DNA from: Bhargavaea changchunensis | GTDB lineage: Bacteria; Bacillota; Bacilli; Bacillales_A; Planococcaceae | DNA: 64,000 nucleotides | Assembly (NCBI RefSeq): GCF_042665595.1 | Contig: NZ_JBHTCT010000037.1 | Span: 1 to 64,000, forward strand | Direction of reading: 5' to 3' | Shown: positions 17,793-25,603 of the stretch, piece by piece | Layout: each line of letters begins with the position of its first letter | How positions within the stretch are numbered: the first letter of the stretch is position 1 | The notes under the pieces: generated by a model | Databases searched by the model: none | The model's input: only the letters and a program-made list of their open reading frames with translations | What the model was told of the DNA's origin: nothing | Made by a program: the position numbers and the translations under genes

Positions 17793-18566
17793 GTGGGAAG
17801 AATCATATCGATCGCCAATCAGAAGGGCGGAGTCGGCAAAACGACGACCTCCGTCAATCTGAGCGCTTGCCTCGCACATCTGGGCAAGAAGGTGCTGCTC
17901 ATCGACACGGACCCCCAGGGGAACGCGACGAGCGGGGTCGGCATCAACAAAGGCGATGTCCAGAACTGCATATACGATGTCCTGATCGATGACGCCGATG
18001 TCCGGAGTGCGGTCATGCCGACGAAAGTGGAGGGGCTTAGCGTCATTCCGGCCACCATCGCACTTGCCGGCGCGGAGATTGAGCTTGTCTCCACGATATC
18101 TCGTGAAGTGCGTCTCAAGCATGCGCTGGATGAGCTGAAGGATGATTATGATTACATCATCATCGACTGCCCGCCTTCCCTCGGATTGCTGACGCTGAAT
18201 GCGCTCACCGCATCTGACGGCCTCATCATCCCGGTCCAGTGCGAATACTACGCACTCGAAGGTCTGAGCCAGCTTCTTTCGACCATCCGGCTTGTGCAGA
18301 AGCACCTCAATCAGGACCTGATGATCGACGGCGTTCTCCTGACGATGTTCGACGCGCGTACCAACCTCGGCATCCAGGTCATCGAGGAAGTGAAAAAATA
18401 CTTCCAGGACAAGGTGTACCATACGGTCATTGCGCGCAATGTCCGGCTGAGTGAGGCACCGAGCCACGGTGAACCGATCATTGTCTACGATCCGCGGTCA
18501 CGCGGAGCGGAAGTTTATCTAGAATTGGCGAAGGAAGTGATCCGCAATGGCGAAGGGGCTAGGTAA
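17793..18566 (+). CDS. parA: Chromosome partitioning ATPase ParA (Soj)
   Basis: Walker-type ATPase that binds DNA non-specifically, works with ParB in origin segregation and, in B. subtilis, controls DnaA activity. The deviant Walker A KGGVGKTT is at residues 11-18, followed by DTDPQGN and DCPPSLG (Walker B). GTG 17793 gives MGRIISIANQKGG and 257 residues, matching Soj (253); the upstream TTG at 17775 would add six residues overlapping the ribosome binding site. It overlaps parB by 20 bp. Confidence 0.96.
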   Translation: MGRIISIANQKGGVGKTTTSVNLSACLAHLGKKVLLIDTDPQGNATSGVGINKGDVQNCIYDVLIDDADVRSAVMPTKVEGLSVIPATIALAGAEIELVSTISREVRLKHALDELKDDYDYIIIDCPPSLGLLTLNALTASDGLIIPVQCEYYALEGLSQLLSTIRLVQKHLNQDLMIDGVLLTMFDARTNLGIQVIEEVKKYFQDKVYHTVIARNVRLSEAPSHGEPIIVYDPRSRGAEVYLELAKEVIRNGEGAR

Positions 18567-19386
18567 GGGGCTGAATGCACTCTTTCCCGGAGAGTCGCTG
18601 AAACAGTCCGAACAAGTGGAACTGATCGACCTGAAACTTCTGAAGCCAAACCCGTACCAGCCAAGGAAGGTGTTCGAGGAGGAAAGTCTCAAAGAACTGA
18701 CCGAATCCATCCGCGAACATGGTGTTCTCCAGCCGATCATCGTCCGGAAAAAAGGCCGGAAGTATGAAATCGTTGTCGGCGAAAGGAGATTCCGGGCTTC
18801 CGGGGAGGCAGGACTAGAATCCGTGCCCGCAGTAGTGCGCGATATGACCGACCAGCAGATGATGGAACTGGCGATTCTGGAGAATCTTCAGCGAGAAGAT
18901 CTGAACCCGGTCGAAGAGGCGGAAGCCTACAAGCAGCTAATGGACACGCTCGGCCTGACACAGGAGCAGCTGGCCTTCCGCCTTGGTAAGAGCCGTCCTC
19001 ATATCGCGAACCATCTGCGCCTCCTATCTCTTCCGGAACAGGTCCGTTCCATGCTTTCGGATGGCCGGTTGTCGATGGGACACGGCCGCGCGCTGCTCGG
19101 ATTAAAGAAAAAAACGCAAATAGAGCCTGTTGCCCAAAAAACAGCCGCTGACAATCTGAATGTCCGACAGCTCGAAGCGCTTGTCCAGCGGATGAACGAA
19201 GATGTTCCACGTGAAACAAAGAAAGAAAAGAAAGACATCTTCATCACCGAAAAAGAAACGGAGCTCCGTGACTTCTTCGGTACGAGTGTCAATATCAGGA
19301 AGACGAAAAATCGGGGGAAAATCGAGATCGAGTTTTTCTCTGATGATGACCTCGAACGGATTCTCGAGCTCCTTGATCAGCAGTGA
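18547..19386 (+). CDS. parB: Chromosome partitioning protein ParB (Spo0J)
   Basis: CTP-dependent clamp that loads at parS and recruits SMC condensin. N-terminal ParA-stimulating motif MAKGLGKGLNALF, ParB/Srx box (NPYQPRKVFEEE, VGERRFRA, ENLQREDLNPVEEA), and a helix-turn-helix (LAFRLGKSRPHIANHLRLL) are visible in 279 residues. An exact parS site lies within the gene at 19203-19218, as in B. subtilis spo0J. It is translationally coupled to parA and ends in a strong terminator. Confidence 0.97.
   Translation: MAKGLGKGLNALFPGESLKQSEQVELIDLKLLKPNPYQPRKVFEEESLKELTESIREHGVLQPIIVRKKGRKYEIVVGERRFRASGEAGLESVPAVVRDMTDQQMMELAILENLQREDLNPVEEAEAYKQLMDTLGLTQEQLAFRLGKSRPHIANHLRLLSLPEQVRSMLSDGRLSMGHGRALLGLKKKTQIEPVAQKTAADNLNVRQLEALVQRMNEDVPRETKKEKKDIFITEKETELRDFFGTSVNIRKTKNRGKIEIEFFSDDDLERILELLDQQ
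19203..19218. other. parS partition site inside parB
   Basis: TGTTCCACGTGAAACA, an exact match to the B. subtilis consensus TGTTNCACGTGAAACA, in the same gene position as the classical parS of spo0J. Confidence 0.95.
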
Positions 19387-19395
19387 TAACAACCT

Positions 19396-19434
19396 GCCCT
19401 TTTTCTGCAGAGAAAAAGGGCGGTCTATTTTTTG
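19396..19434 (+). terminator. parAB terminator
   Basis: Eleven-base perfect stem GCCCTTTTTCT (19396-19406), GCAG loop, AGAAAAAGGGC (19411-19421), then TCTATTTTTT. Confidence 0.88.
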
Positions 19435-19451
19435 TGAAAAGGGAGATCCTT

Positions 19452-20189
19452 ATGGCATTATTCGGCACACTGGTGAACGTGCTGCTCATCATCATCGGTT
19501 CGGTCATCGGCCGGTTTCTCGGAAGGATACCCGAACGGATCAGGGAGACGGTGACTTATGCCATCGGGCTTGCAGTCATGGTCATCGGCATCCAGATGAG
19601 CTTTGCAACGTCACAGATTATCATCGTCATCATCTCGATTGTCGTCGGAGCGGCGATCGGCGAATGGCTCGACCTGGACGGACAGCTGAACCGCCTTGGC
19701 CGCTGGATGGAGTCCAAGGCAGGCAAGACTCCGGGAGAAGATGGCCAGGGCGGCATCGCCCAGGGGTTTGTCACAGGGACACTCATCTTCGTAATCGGTT
19801 CAATGGCAGTCATCGGGGCGATCGACAGCGGGCTCCGCAACGATCATGACGTCCTGATTGCAAAAGGCATCATTGACGGATTCACGGCATTGATCCTCAG
19901 CTCGACGCTCGGCATCGGAGTCATCCTGTCCGCAGTGCCCGTCTTTCTTTACCAGGGCGCAATCACGTTGCTCGCATCCGTCATCAGCCGGTTTATCCCG
20001 GATGACATGCTGCAGTTTTTCATCGAGGAAATGACGGCGACCGGAGGGCTCATGATCATCGCAATCGGACTAAACCTGATCGGGCTGACGAAGATCCGGG
20101 TGGCAAACCTCATTCCGGGCATACTCATCGTGGCTGTCGTGACCGGACTCCTGTACGGGTTTGGTTTCATGCCGGCAGCAGGCGAGTGA
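19452..20189 (+). CDS. DUF554 family integral membrane protein (YdfK-like)
   Basis: A 245-residue protein with about six to seven hydrophobic segments and a Gly-rich pattern (NVLLIIIGSVIGRFLGRIPE, GLAVMVIGIQMSF, IISIVVGAAIGEWLDLDGQLNRLG). I recognise this as DUF554; its substrate or function is unknown. ATG 19452 follows GGGAG with 7-nt spacing; the longer frame from 19383 starts inside the parAB terminator. Its last 120 bp overlap, on the opposite strand, the 3' end of the yyaC-like gene. Confidence 0.85.
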   Translation: MALFGTLVNVLLIIIGSVIGRFLGRIPERIRETVTYAIGLAVMVIGIQMSFATSQIIIVIISIVVGAAIGEWLDLDGQLNRLGRWMESKAGKTPGEDGQGGIAQGFVTGTLIFVIGSMAVIGAIDSGLRNDHDVLIAKGIIDGFTALILSSTLGIGVILSAVPVFLYQGAITLLASVISRFIPDDMLQFFIEEMTATGGLMIIAIGLNLIGLTKIRVANLIPGILIVAVVTGLLYGFGFMPAAGE

Positions 20190-20705
20190 GATCGCCCTTG
20201 CAGTCACACGGCTCATCATGAAGGGAAGGTGAAGCCGGGTATTCTGGAGGACTTCCTGGCTGTTGGATGAGGCGGCATTGACGACGCCCTTGATCGACAG
20301 GTCCCCGATCGGCGGCAGTGTCTTTCCTACAGCCCTCCCGGGGAAAAGTGGGCGGTCTTCAATGACAATCTGCCCGATGTGCTCGGTCCTGCCGAGGCAG
20401 GCATCAATCGCCACGGTGAATACATCCTCATCGGTCTCGGCGATCCGCTGAAGATTCAGCGCATGGACCGGCCTGTCAAGCGTTCCGAGAATCGGATGGC
20501 GAAGGCTCCCCTGTTCGGTGAGCGAGGTGCCGGTCAGCGGACCGTAGGCGTCTCCGGTCGACCGGTCCGTCCCGATGCAGACAAACCGGACCGGCCGCTC
20601 GCCGAATGGTATGTGGCGGAGAAGGACGGTGGCGATCCTCCAGGCAGCCCCCGCCTCCGCGTAATGGAAACGTCCCTGTTCAGAACTCGTCCCGATGCGG
20701 ATCAT
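20070..20705 (-). CDS. yyaC: YyaC-family protein (DUF1256, spore-associated)
   Basis: Resembles B. subtilis YyaC, a germination-protease-fold protein linked to sporulation: FVCIGTDRSTGDAYGPLTG, HPILGTLDRPVHALNL, AIDACLGR, GKTLPPIGDLSIKGVVN and LQNTRL are family motifs. The biochemical role is not established. It has 211 residues with ATG 20705 behind AGAGG. The last ~40 residues (20070-20189) are read antisense to the DUF554 gene and look unlike a conserved domain, as if the original stop codon had been lost. Its position right after parB is that of B. subtilis. It marks descent from a spore-forming lineage. Confidence 0.85.
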   Translation of the reverse strand: MIRIGTSSEQGRFHYAEAGAAWRIATVLLRHIPFGERPVRFVCIGTDRSTGDAYGPLTGTSLTEQGSLRHPILGTLDRPVHALNLQRIAETDEDVFTVAIDACLGRTEHIGQIVIEDRPLFPGRAVGKTLPPIGDLSIKGVVNAASSNSQEVLQNTRLHLPFMMSRVTARAISLACCRHETKPVQESGHDSHDEYARNEVCHPDLRQPDQV

Positions 20706-20790
20706 ATGAACCTCTTTTCTATGCGTGTTTTTGGAAGTATACGCGCAAAAGTGAGAGGATATACAGAAGTTGAAGGAGGTTGATGCCTAT

Positions 20791-21699
20791 ATGGCCAAAG
20801 AACCTACAGTGGCGGAGACAGTCGGCGAAGAGGCCAAGCGGACGTTTGATTTGATCGGCCGTGCAAAGGATGCATTGTTCAGTGAGGAGCTCTGGCTGAA
20901 TGTCGGGCTGGTTGCCCTGAAGATCCTGCTCATCATCATTCTTGCCGGACTGGTCGTCCGCATCGGCAAGGCGGTCCTCCGCCGTGTCTTCAGCGTCAGG
21001 CTCCGGCGTCCGTTGTCCGACCGGCGGGAGCGCACGCTCCTTAAACTGCTGGAGAACGTCATTTCCTACGTCGTCTACTTCGCTGCGATCCTCGCCATAT
21101 TGTCGACATTCAATATCAATGTTGCCGGCCTCATCGCCGGAGCGGGAGTTCTTGGTCTTGCTGTCGGTTTCGGCGCGCAGAGTCTTGTGAAGGACGTCAT
21201 CACCGGATTCTTCATCATCTTCGAGGACCAGTTCTCGGTCGGTGACTATGTCCGGATCGGCGAAGCCGAGGGCACCGTCGAGGAGATCGGTCTCCGCACG
21301 ACGAAGATCAAGGTCTATACGGGGGAACTGCACATCATCCCGAACGGCAATATCCAGGAGGTCGTCAACTCGTCGATCTATAATTCATTGGCGATCATCG
21401 ACGCCCGGATCTCTTACGAGACGAATATTCCAAAAGCCGAGCGGCTGATCAGGGAATTCCTGGATGGACTCATGGATAACGAGAAGTACGGGGACCTGCT
21501 GGCTCCTCCTGAGCTGCTCGGTGTGCAGAGCCTCGATCCGAACTACGTCGTCATGCGGATATCCGCGGAAACCGCCCCGATGATGCACTTCGGCCTGGCG
21601 CGCCAACTGCGCATGGACCTGAAGCAATTCCTTCAGGAAAACGGAATCGAGATTCCGTATCCAAAAATGGTCATGGTGGATTCGAAACCATCGGAATGA
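20791..21699 (+). CDS. MscS-family mechanosensitive ion channel
   Basis: Small-conductance mechanosensitive channel, expected to release solutes on osmotic downshock. About three TM segments: residues 32-55, 85-105 and 110-135. The pore-lining helix and MscS signature is GAGVLGLAVGFGAQSLVKDV, then the beta domain (FEDQFSVGDYVRIG) and the cytoplasmic vestibule. ATG 20791 has AAGGAGG 11 nt upstream; an upstream TTG at 20770 would overlap that site. 302 residues, divergent from yyaC with an 85-bp shared promoter region. Confidence 0.93.
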   Translation: MAKEPTVAETVGEEAKRTFDLIGRAKDALFSEELWLNVGLVALKILLIIILAGLVVRIGKAVLRRVFSVRLRRPLSDRRERTLLKLLENVISYVVYFAAILAILSTFNINVAGLIAGAGVLGLAVGFGAQSLVKDVITGFFIIFEDQFSVGDYVRIGEAEGTVEEIGLRTTKIKVYTGELHIIPNGNIQEVVNSSIYNSLAIIDARISYETNIPKAERLIREFLDGLMDNEKYGDLLAPPELLGVQSLDPNYVVMRISAETAPMMHFGLARQLRMDLKQFLQENGIEIPYPKMVMVDSKPSE

Positions 21700-21744
21700 C
21701 ATGTTAGAATCAGGAGTAGAAGCAGAATCCCGGAGGTGGTCCCG

Positions 21745-21948
21745 GTGGAGCCGAGAGAATATGGCATCGGAGACGTGGTTGAGATGAAAAAGCCGCACCC
21801 GTGCGGCACTAATGCCTGGAAGATCATTCGTCTGGGAGCGGATATCCGGATCAAATGCACCGGATGCCAGCACAGCGTCATGATCCCGCGGCGAGACTTC
21901 GAGAAAAAGTTGAAAAAAGTGCTTGAACGTGCAGAGGCAGGGGAATGA
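21745..21948 (+). CDS. DUF951 family small protein (YyzM-like)
   Basis: A 67-residue protein with the conserved core GDVVEMKKPHPCG.N.W.I.R.GADIRIKC.GC, containing three Cys (HPCG, KCTGC) that could bind a metal. The function is unknown. GTG 21745 is 5 nt after GGAGGTGG. It follows mscS and precedes ychF as in B. subtilis. A GGCAGGG/CCCTGCC hairpin with TTTTCTTC follows the stop. Confidence 0.88.
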   Translation: MEPREYGIGDVVEMKKPHPCGTNAWKIIRLGADIRIKCTGCQHSVMIPRRDFEKKLKKVLERAEAGE

Positions 21949-21970
21949 TGGACATCCCTGCCTTTTCTTC
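21936..21970 (+). terminator. Terminator after the DUF951 gene
   Basis: GGCAGGG (21936-21942), 13-nt loop, CCCTGCC (21956-21962), TTTTCTTC. The first arm overlaps the coding end. Confidence 0.75.
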
Positions 21971-22047
21971 TTATACTTATAAAGTTGTAGGGATTGAATC
22001 AGACTGTTTATTTTTTTTGTATATAGATTGAAAGGTTGTGGAAACCC

Positions 22048-23148
22048 ATGGCATTAACTGCCGGAATCGTCGGGCTCCCGAACGTCGGGAAGTCGACACT
22101 GTTCAACGCCATCACCAAAGCCGGAGCGGAAGCGGCCAACTATCCGTTCTGTACGATCGACCCGAACGTCGGGATCGTCGAAGTGCCCGACGCGCGCCTT
22201 GACAAACTGACGGAACTCGTCAAACCGAAGAAGACAGTGCCGACAGCATTCGAGTTCACGGATATCGCCGGCATTGTCAAAGGTGCCAGCAAAGGCGAAG
22301 GCCTCGGCAACAAATTCCTCTCGCATATCCGTGAAGTCGACGCAATCTGCCAGGTCGTCCGCTGCTTCGCCGATGAAAACATCACACACGTCTCCGGCAA
22401 GGTCAATCCGATTGATGATATCGAAGTCATCAACCTTGAACTGATCCTCGCCGACCTGGAGAGCGTCGACAAGCGCCTGACTCGTGTGTCGAAGATGGTC
22501 AAGTCGAAGGACAAGGAGGCGCTCATTGAGGAGCCGATCCTGAAGCGCCTGAAAGAAGCATTCGAAAACGAAAAGCCGGCCCGCTCGGTCGACTTCACCG
22601 AAGACGAGCTGAAAGTCATCAAGGGCATGAACCTGCTTACAATCAAGCCGATGCTGTATGTGGCAAACGTTTCGGAAGACGAGATCTCGGATCCGGGCAA
22701 CAATGAATACGTCCGGCAGGTCCGCGAATTCGCAAAAGGAGACAATGCCGAAGTCATCGTAGTCTGCGCGAAAATCGAGGAAGAAATGGCTGAACTCGAT
22801 GATGACGAGAAAGCGATGTTCCTCGAGGAACTCGGCATCGAGGAAGCTGGCCTGGACCAGCTGATCCGTGCATCTTACAACCTGCTCGGCCTGGCCACTT
22901 ACTTCACGGCCGGTGAGAAGGAAGTGCGCGCCTGGACGTTCCGCAAGGGCATGAAGGCCCCGCAGTGTGCCGGTGTGATTCACACCGACTTCGAGCGCGG
23001 ATTTATCCGCGCCGAAACGGTCTCCTATGAAGACCTGCTTGAAGCAGGATCGATGGCCGCAGCCAAGGAAGCGGGCAAGGTCCGCCTGGAGGGCAAGGAA
23101 TACGTTGTCCAGGACGGCGACGTCATGCTGTTCCGCTTTAATGTCTGA
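22048..23148 (+). CDS. ychF: Redox-regulated ATPase YchF (Obg family)
   Basis: Universally conserved Obg-family P-loop NTPase that prefers ATP and associates with ribosomes. G1 GLPNVGKSTLFN is near residue 8, then ANYPFCTIDPNVGIV (switch region), DIAGIVKGAS (G3), and the C-terminal TGS domain ending EYVVQDGDVMLFRFNV. The ATG 22048 start gives 366 residues, the family length. The upstream TTG at 22036 adds only four residues. A GC-rich hairpin lies just after the stop. Confidence 0.97.
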   Translation: MALTAGIVGLPNVGKSTLFNAITKAGAEAANYPFCTIDPNVGIVEVPDARLDKLTELVKPKKTVPTAFEFTDIAGIVKGASKGEGLGNKFLSHIREVDAICQVVRCFADENITHVSGKVNPIDDIEVINLELILADLESVDKRLTRVSKMVKSKDKEALIEEPILKRLKEAFENEKPARSVDFTEDELKVIKGMNLLTIKPMLYVANVSEDEISDPGNNEYVRQVREFAKGDNAEVIVVCAKIEEEMAELDDDEKAMFLEELGIEEAGLDQLIRASYNLLGLATYFTAGEKEVRAWTFRKGMKAPQCAGVIHTDFERGFIRAETVSYEDLLEAGSMAAAKEAGKVRLEGKEYVVQDGDVMLFRFNV

Positions 23149-23158
23149 TAAACAAAAC

Positions 23159-23200
23159 AGCTCCGGCTCCGCTAATGATGCGGTGCCGGGGCTTTGAATT
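23159..23200 (+). terminator. ychF terminator
   Basis: Imperfect 14-base stem AGCTCCGGCTCCGC (23159-23172) with GCGGTGCCGGGGCT (23180-23193), followed by a weak TTGAATTT tail. Confidence 0.6.
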
Positions 23201-23218
23201 TGAGGGACGATCATAACG

Positions 23219-23323
23219 GGAGACCGGGAAACGGTGCCGAAAGACCAGGCAAAGAGAATAAGAGTCCAGGCAAGGGACATGAGAGTCCATGCAGGGAATA
23301 TAAAAGACCAGGCAACTACGGGC
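23219..23323. repeat. Five degenerate 21-bp tandem repeats
   Basis: Units at 23219, 23240, 23261, 23282 and 23303, each exactly 21 bp, with core (A/G)AG(A/T)CC(A/G)(G/T)G(C/A)A. The first unit is the most diverged. The array fills the gap between the ychF terminator and the stop of the convergent DUF3267 gene. It is in phase with codons (seven residues) but I see no supported gene there. Confidence 0.8.
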
Positions 23324-23325
23324 AG

Positions 23326-23970
23326 TCAGCTTTCGTGAGTCGTGCCGCTATGCGGCCCTTCTTCCGTCGCAACGGGTTCATCCGGTGTTGCCGCCTTTCC
23401 TTGCGGATCATAGGCGTAAAGTTTCGGCATCTCGGGATCGTCCCTGATCAGCCAGTTGTCCGGAAGCTTCTTTAGCCGGCGGTTCATCTCCAGATCGCCC
23501 GCCGCCCCGCCGATCAGAAAGGCCGACAGCAGGATCAGAAGATGGCTGTCGAGCCAGATGCCGATAATGCCCGGAAGAATTCCCGTGAGCCATAGAGGCA
23601 GAAGCAATGCGCGGCGCATCGGTTTGTTTCGGAGCGGAATCTCGGTCGTCGCATACGCGATGCCCATCTCCAGGTTCACCCCGTAGGCCATTTTCTTGAA
23701 CGGTACACCTCCGAACACCCGGAAACCAAGCAGATGACAAGCCTCATGCAGCACGATGAGCACCACATAGCCGACGGCGAACAGCAGCAATCCGAGCATG
23801 AAACCCCCGAACGAGACGGACACCGAAAGCTCTCCCCGCACGAGGAAACTGACCAGATATAGGACAGCCGCACCCCCAACCGTCAGCCAGAGACTCTGCT
23901 TCATCACCCGCCGGAGATCCAGCTCAATCACCCGATCCGGCTCCCGCGATTCCAAATCTTCCATGTTCAC
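23326..23970 (-). CDS. DUF3267 membrane zincin-like protein
   Basis: A 214-residue integral membrane protein with about four TM segments (residues 28-44, 52-75, 122-140, 145-165) and a putative zinc site LHEACHLLGF (HExxH type) in the second, typical of DUF3267 putative zincin peptidases. The substrate is unknown. The GTG start at 23970 has AGGGGG 7 nt upstream; the ATG two codons later would be too far. The C-terminal ~30 residues are hydrophilic. It is convergent with ychF and divergent from rpsF, with repeat copy B upstream. Confidence 0.82.
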   Translation of the reverse strand: MNMEDLESREPDRVIELDLRRVMKQSLWLTVGGAAVLYLVSFLVRGELSVSVSFGGFMLGLLLFAVGYVVLIVLHEACHLLGFRVFGGVPFKKMAYGVNLEMGIAYATTEIPLRNKPMRRALLLPLWLTGILPGIIGIWLDSHLLILLSAFLIGGAAGDLEMNRRLKKLPDNWLIRDDPEMPKLYAYDPQGKAATPDEPVATEEGPHSGTTHES

Positions 23971-24004
23971 TTAATTGCCCCCTAGTTTTAAATGTCTGTT
24001 TGGT

Positions 24005-24128
24005 GTTGATTGCAGCGGAAGGCCGCGACTCCAGCGGGAATAGCTTGAGCCGAAGACCGCAAAAAGCGGAGTGGTGCGTGGGCTAAGGCCAAGCCCGCGG
24101 AAAGCGTCCGCCTGGAGCGAAAATCAAC
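24005..24128. repeat. Interspersed hairpin repeat, copy B
   Basis: Outer stem GTTGATT (24005-24011) with AATCAAC (24122-24128); CTCCAG (24029-24034) with CTGGAG (24112-24117); GCGGG with CCCGC; GCTTG-A-GCC with GGCCAAGC, bulged A as in copy A; apical CCGC-AAAAA-GCGG. It sits in the 332-bp gap between the divergent DUF3267 and rpsF genes, so it is not in a terminator position for either. Confidence 0.85.
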
Positions 24129-24187
24129 CTGCCCCATACAACAAATTATACGACAACTTCCTTCTCCGGACTTTCCATAGAAAATAG

Positions 24188-24216
24188 TTGAAAACGGACA
24201 GGCACCGTGGTAGAAT
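24188..24216 (+). promoter_or_regulatory. rpsF operon promoter (sigma-A)
   Basis: TTGAAA (24188-24193), 17-nt spacer, TAGAAT (24211-24216). The leader up to 24302 is about 80 nt and could hold the S6:S18 autoregulatory structure known upstream of rpsF in many bacteria; I could not verify its motif by eye. Confidence 0.78.
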
Positions 24217-24302
24217 AAACCGATGTGAGTAAGTATTGAATATTTTACTCCTTGCCTGCCGCATCGCGGCCGGCCACAAGTCCACAAGGAGGTGACATCT
24301 TG

Positions 24303-24593
24303 ATGAACAAGTACGAAATCATGTACATCATCCAGCCGAAAATCGAGGATGAGGCGAAAAAAGCACTCGTTGAGCGCTTTGATGGAGTCCTCACTTCTGA
24401 AGGTGCGGAAATCATCGAGTCGAAAGAATGGGGCAAGCGTCGTCTCGCTTACGAGATCAACGACTTCCGCGAAGGGGTTTACCACATCGTAAAAACCAAC
24501 GCGCCTACTACTGCGATCGATGAATTCACACGTCTTGCGAATATCAACGAAGACATCATCCGTCACATCGCGATCCGCGAAGACGAGAAGTGA
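24303..24593 (+). CDS. rpsF: 30S ribosomal protein S6
   Basis: Binds the central domain of 16S rRNA as a heterodimer with S18, which is encoded two genes downstream. 96 residues starting MNKYEIMYIIQPKIEDEAKK, with the conserved KEWGKRRLAYEINDFREGVY. ATG 24303 follows AAGGAGGTG. First gene of the rpsF-ssb-rpsR operon. Confidence 0.98.
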   Translation: MNKYEIMYIIQPKIEDEAKKALVERFDGVLTSEGAEIIESKEWGKRRLAYEINDFREGVYHIVKTNAPTTAIDEFTRLANINEDIIRHIAIREDEK

Positions 24594-24634
24594 TTCTCCG
24601 TTAAACAGAAATCTCAAAAGGGGGTTGTTGTCTG

Positions 24635-25147
24635 ATGATTAACCGTGTTGTCCTGGTCGGCCGACTAACGAAGGATCCTGAACTGAAATACACGCAGTCG
24701 GGCATCGCCGTCACCCGCTTCACCCTTGCCGTGAACCGTCCGTTCACGAACCAGCGCGGAGAGCGGGATGCGGACTTCATCAACGTGGTGACCTGGAGGA
24801 AGCAGGCCGAGAACGTGGCCAACTTCCTGCATAAAGGAAGCCTCGCGGGTATCGATGGCCGCATCGAGACGAGCAGTTTCGACGGCCAGGACGGAAAGCG
24901 CGTCTTCATGACGGAAGTCGTGGCGGACAGCGTCCAGTTCCTCGAACCTCGCGGAGCGGGCGGCGACCGTGGCCAGCAGGCATCGCCGTCCTACGGCGGA
25001 CAGCCTCAGCAGAGCCAGCCGTCCTACAACAATAACAATTATCAGGGGCAATCCCCGAATCAGAATAACTATACACGCACGGATGATGATCCGTTCTCGC
25101 CGGGCGGCGGACCGATCGAAGTATCGGACGACGACCTGCCGTTCTGA
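24635..25147 (+). CDS. ssb: Single-stranded DNA-binding protein
   Basis: Homotetrameric ssDNA-binding hub for replication and repair. The OB fold occupies residues 1-108 (MINRVVLVGRLTKDPELKYT, FINVVTWRKQAENVANFL). A Gly/Gln/Asn-rich linker follows and the acidic tip DDDLPF is the docking site for partner proteins. 170 residues. It lies between rpsF and rpsR, the conserved arrangement of the essential SsbA. Confidence 0.98.
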   Translation: MINRVVLVGRLTKDPELKYTQSGIAVTRFTLAVNRPFTNQRGERDADFINVVTWRKQAENVANFLHKGSLAGIDGRIETSSFDGQDGKRVFMTEVVADSVQFLEPRGAGGDRGQQASPSYGGQPQQSQPSYNNNNYQGQSPNQNNYTRTDDDPFSPGGGPIEVSDDDLPF

Positions 25148-25188
25148 TCATCACACCGTAAATCCAAGAACAAAGGAGGCGAACCAGT

Positions 25189-25422
25189 ATGGCACCACGT
25201 CGCGGACGCAGACGCCGTAAGGTCTGCTACTTCACGTCCAACAACATCACGCACATCGACTACAAAGACGTCGATCTGCTTAAAAAATTCATCTCCGAGC
25301 GCGGGAAAATCCTCCCACGCCGTGTGACGGGTACTAGCGCAAAATGGCAGCGCAAGCTTACAGTTGCTATCAAGCGTGCCCGGATCATGGGCCTTCTTCC
25401 ATTCACAGCGGAAGAACGCTAA
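25189..25422 (+). CDS. rpsR: 30S ribosomal protein S18
   Basis: 77 residues, basic, with the conserved core YKDVDLLKKFISERGKILPRRVTGTSAKWQRKLTVAIKRAR. It dimerises with S6. It follows ssb by 41 bp behind AAAGGAGG and is closed by a strong terminator. Confidence 0.98.
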   Translation: MAPRRGRRRRKVCYFTSNNITHIDYKDVDLLKKFISERGKILPRRVTGTSAKWQRKLTVAIKRARIMGLLPFTAEER

Positions 25423-25435
25423 TTATGAGAACGAA

Positions 25436-25469
25436 AGACGTTCCGGCCTTTGCCGGAATGTCTTTTTTT
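25436..25469 (+). terminator. rpsF-ssb-rpsR terminator
   Basis: AGACGTTCCGGC (25436-25447), CTTT loop, GCCGGAATGTCT (25452-25463) with one G-U pair, then seven T residues. Confidence 0.93.
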
Positions 25470-25517
25470 CTATCGGGGGACGGGCACCGCGGGCAGCCGC
25501 CGTAGTCCCGTCCCTTT

Positions 25518-25546
25518 TTGGTCGCTACAGCAAAACATGATACAAT
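25518..25546 (+). promoter_or_regulatory. Promoter of the yybS-gdpP-rplI-dnaB operon
   Basis: TTGGTC (25518-25523), 17-nt spacer, TACAAT (25541-25546), 58 bp before the yybS start. Confidence 0.7.
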
Positions 25547-25603
25547 GATAGGAAGATTCCACTTCAAAATCTGGTGGGTATCCTATCCGAAAGAAGGCTG
25601 ACC

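Noticed and set aside
23194..23475. Plus-strand 93-codon open frame over the 21-bp repeats
   Set aside because: Half of it is antisense to the DUF3267 gene and it has no good start signal; the repeat array is reported instead.
24217..24302. S6:S18 autoregulatory RNA before rpsF
   Set aside because: Expected from other bacteria, but I could not confirm its conserved loop by eye, so it is mentioned only in the promoter note.
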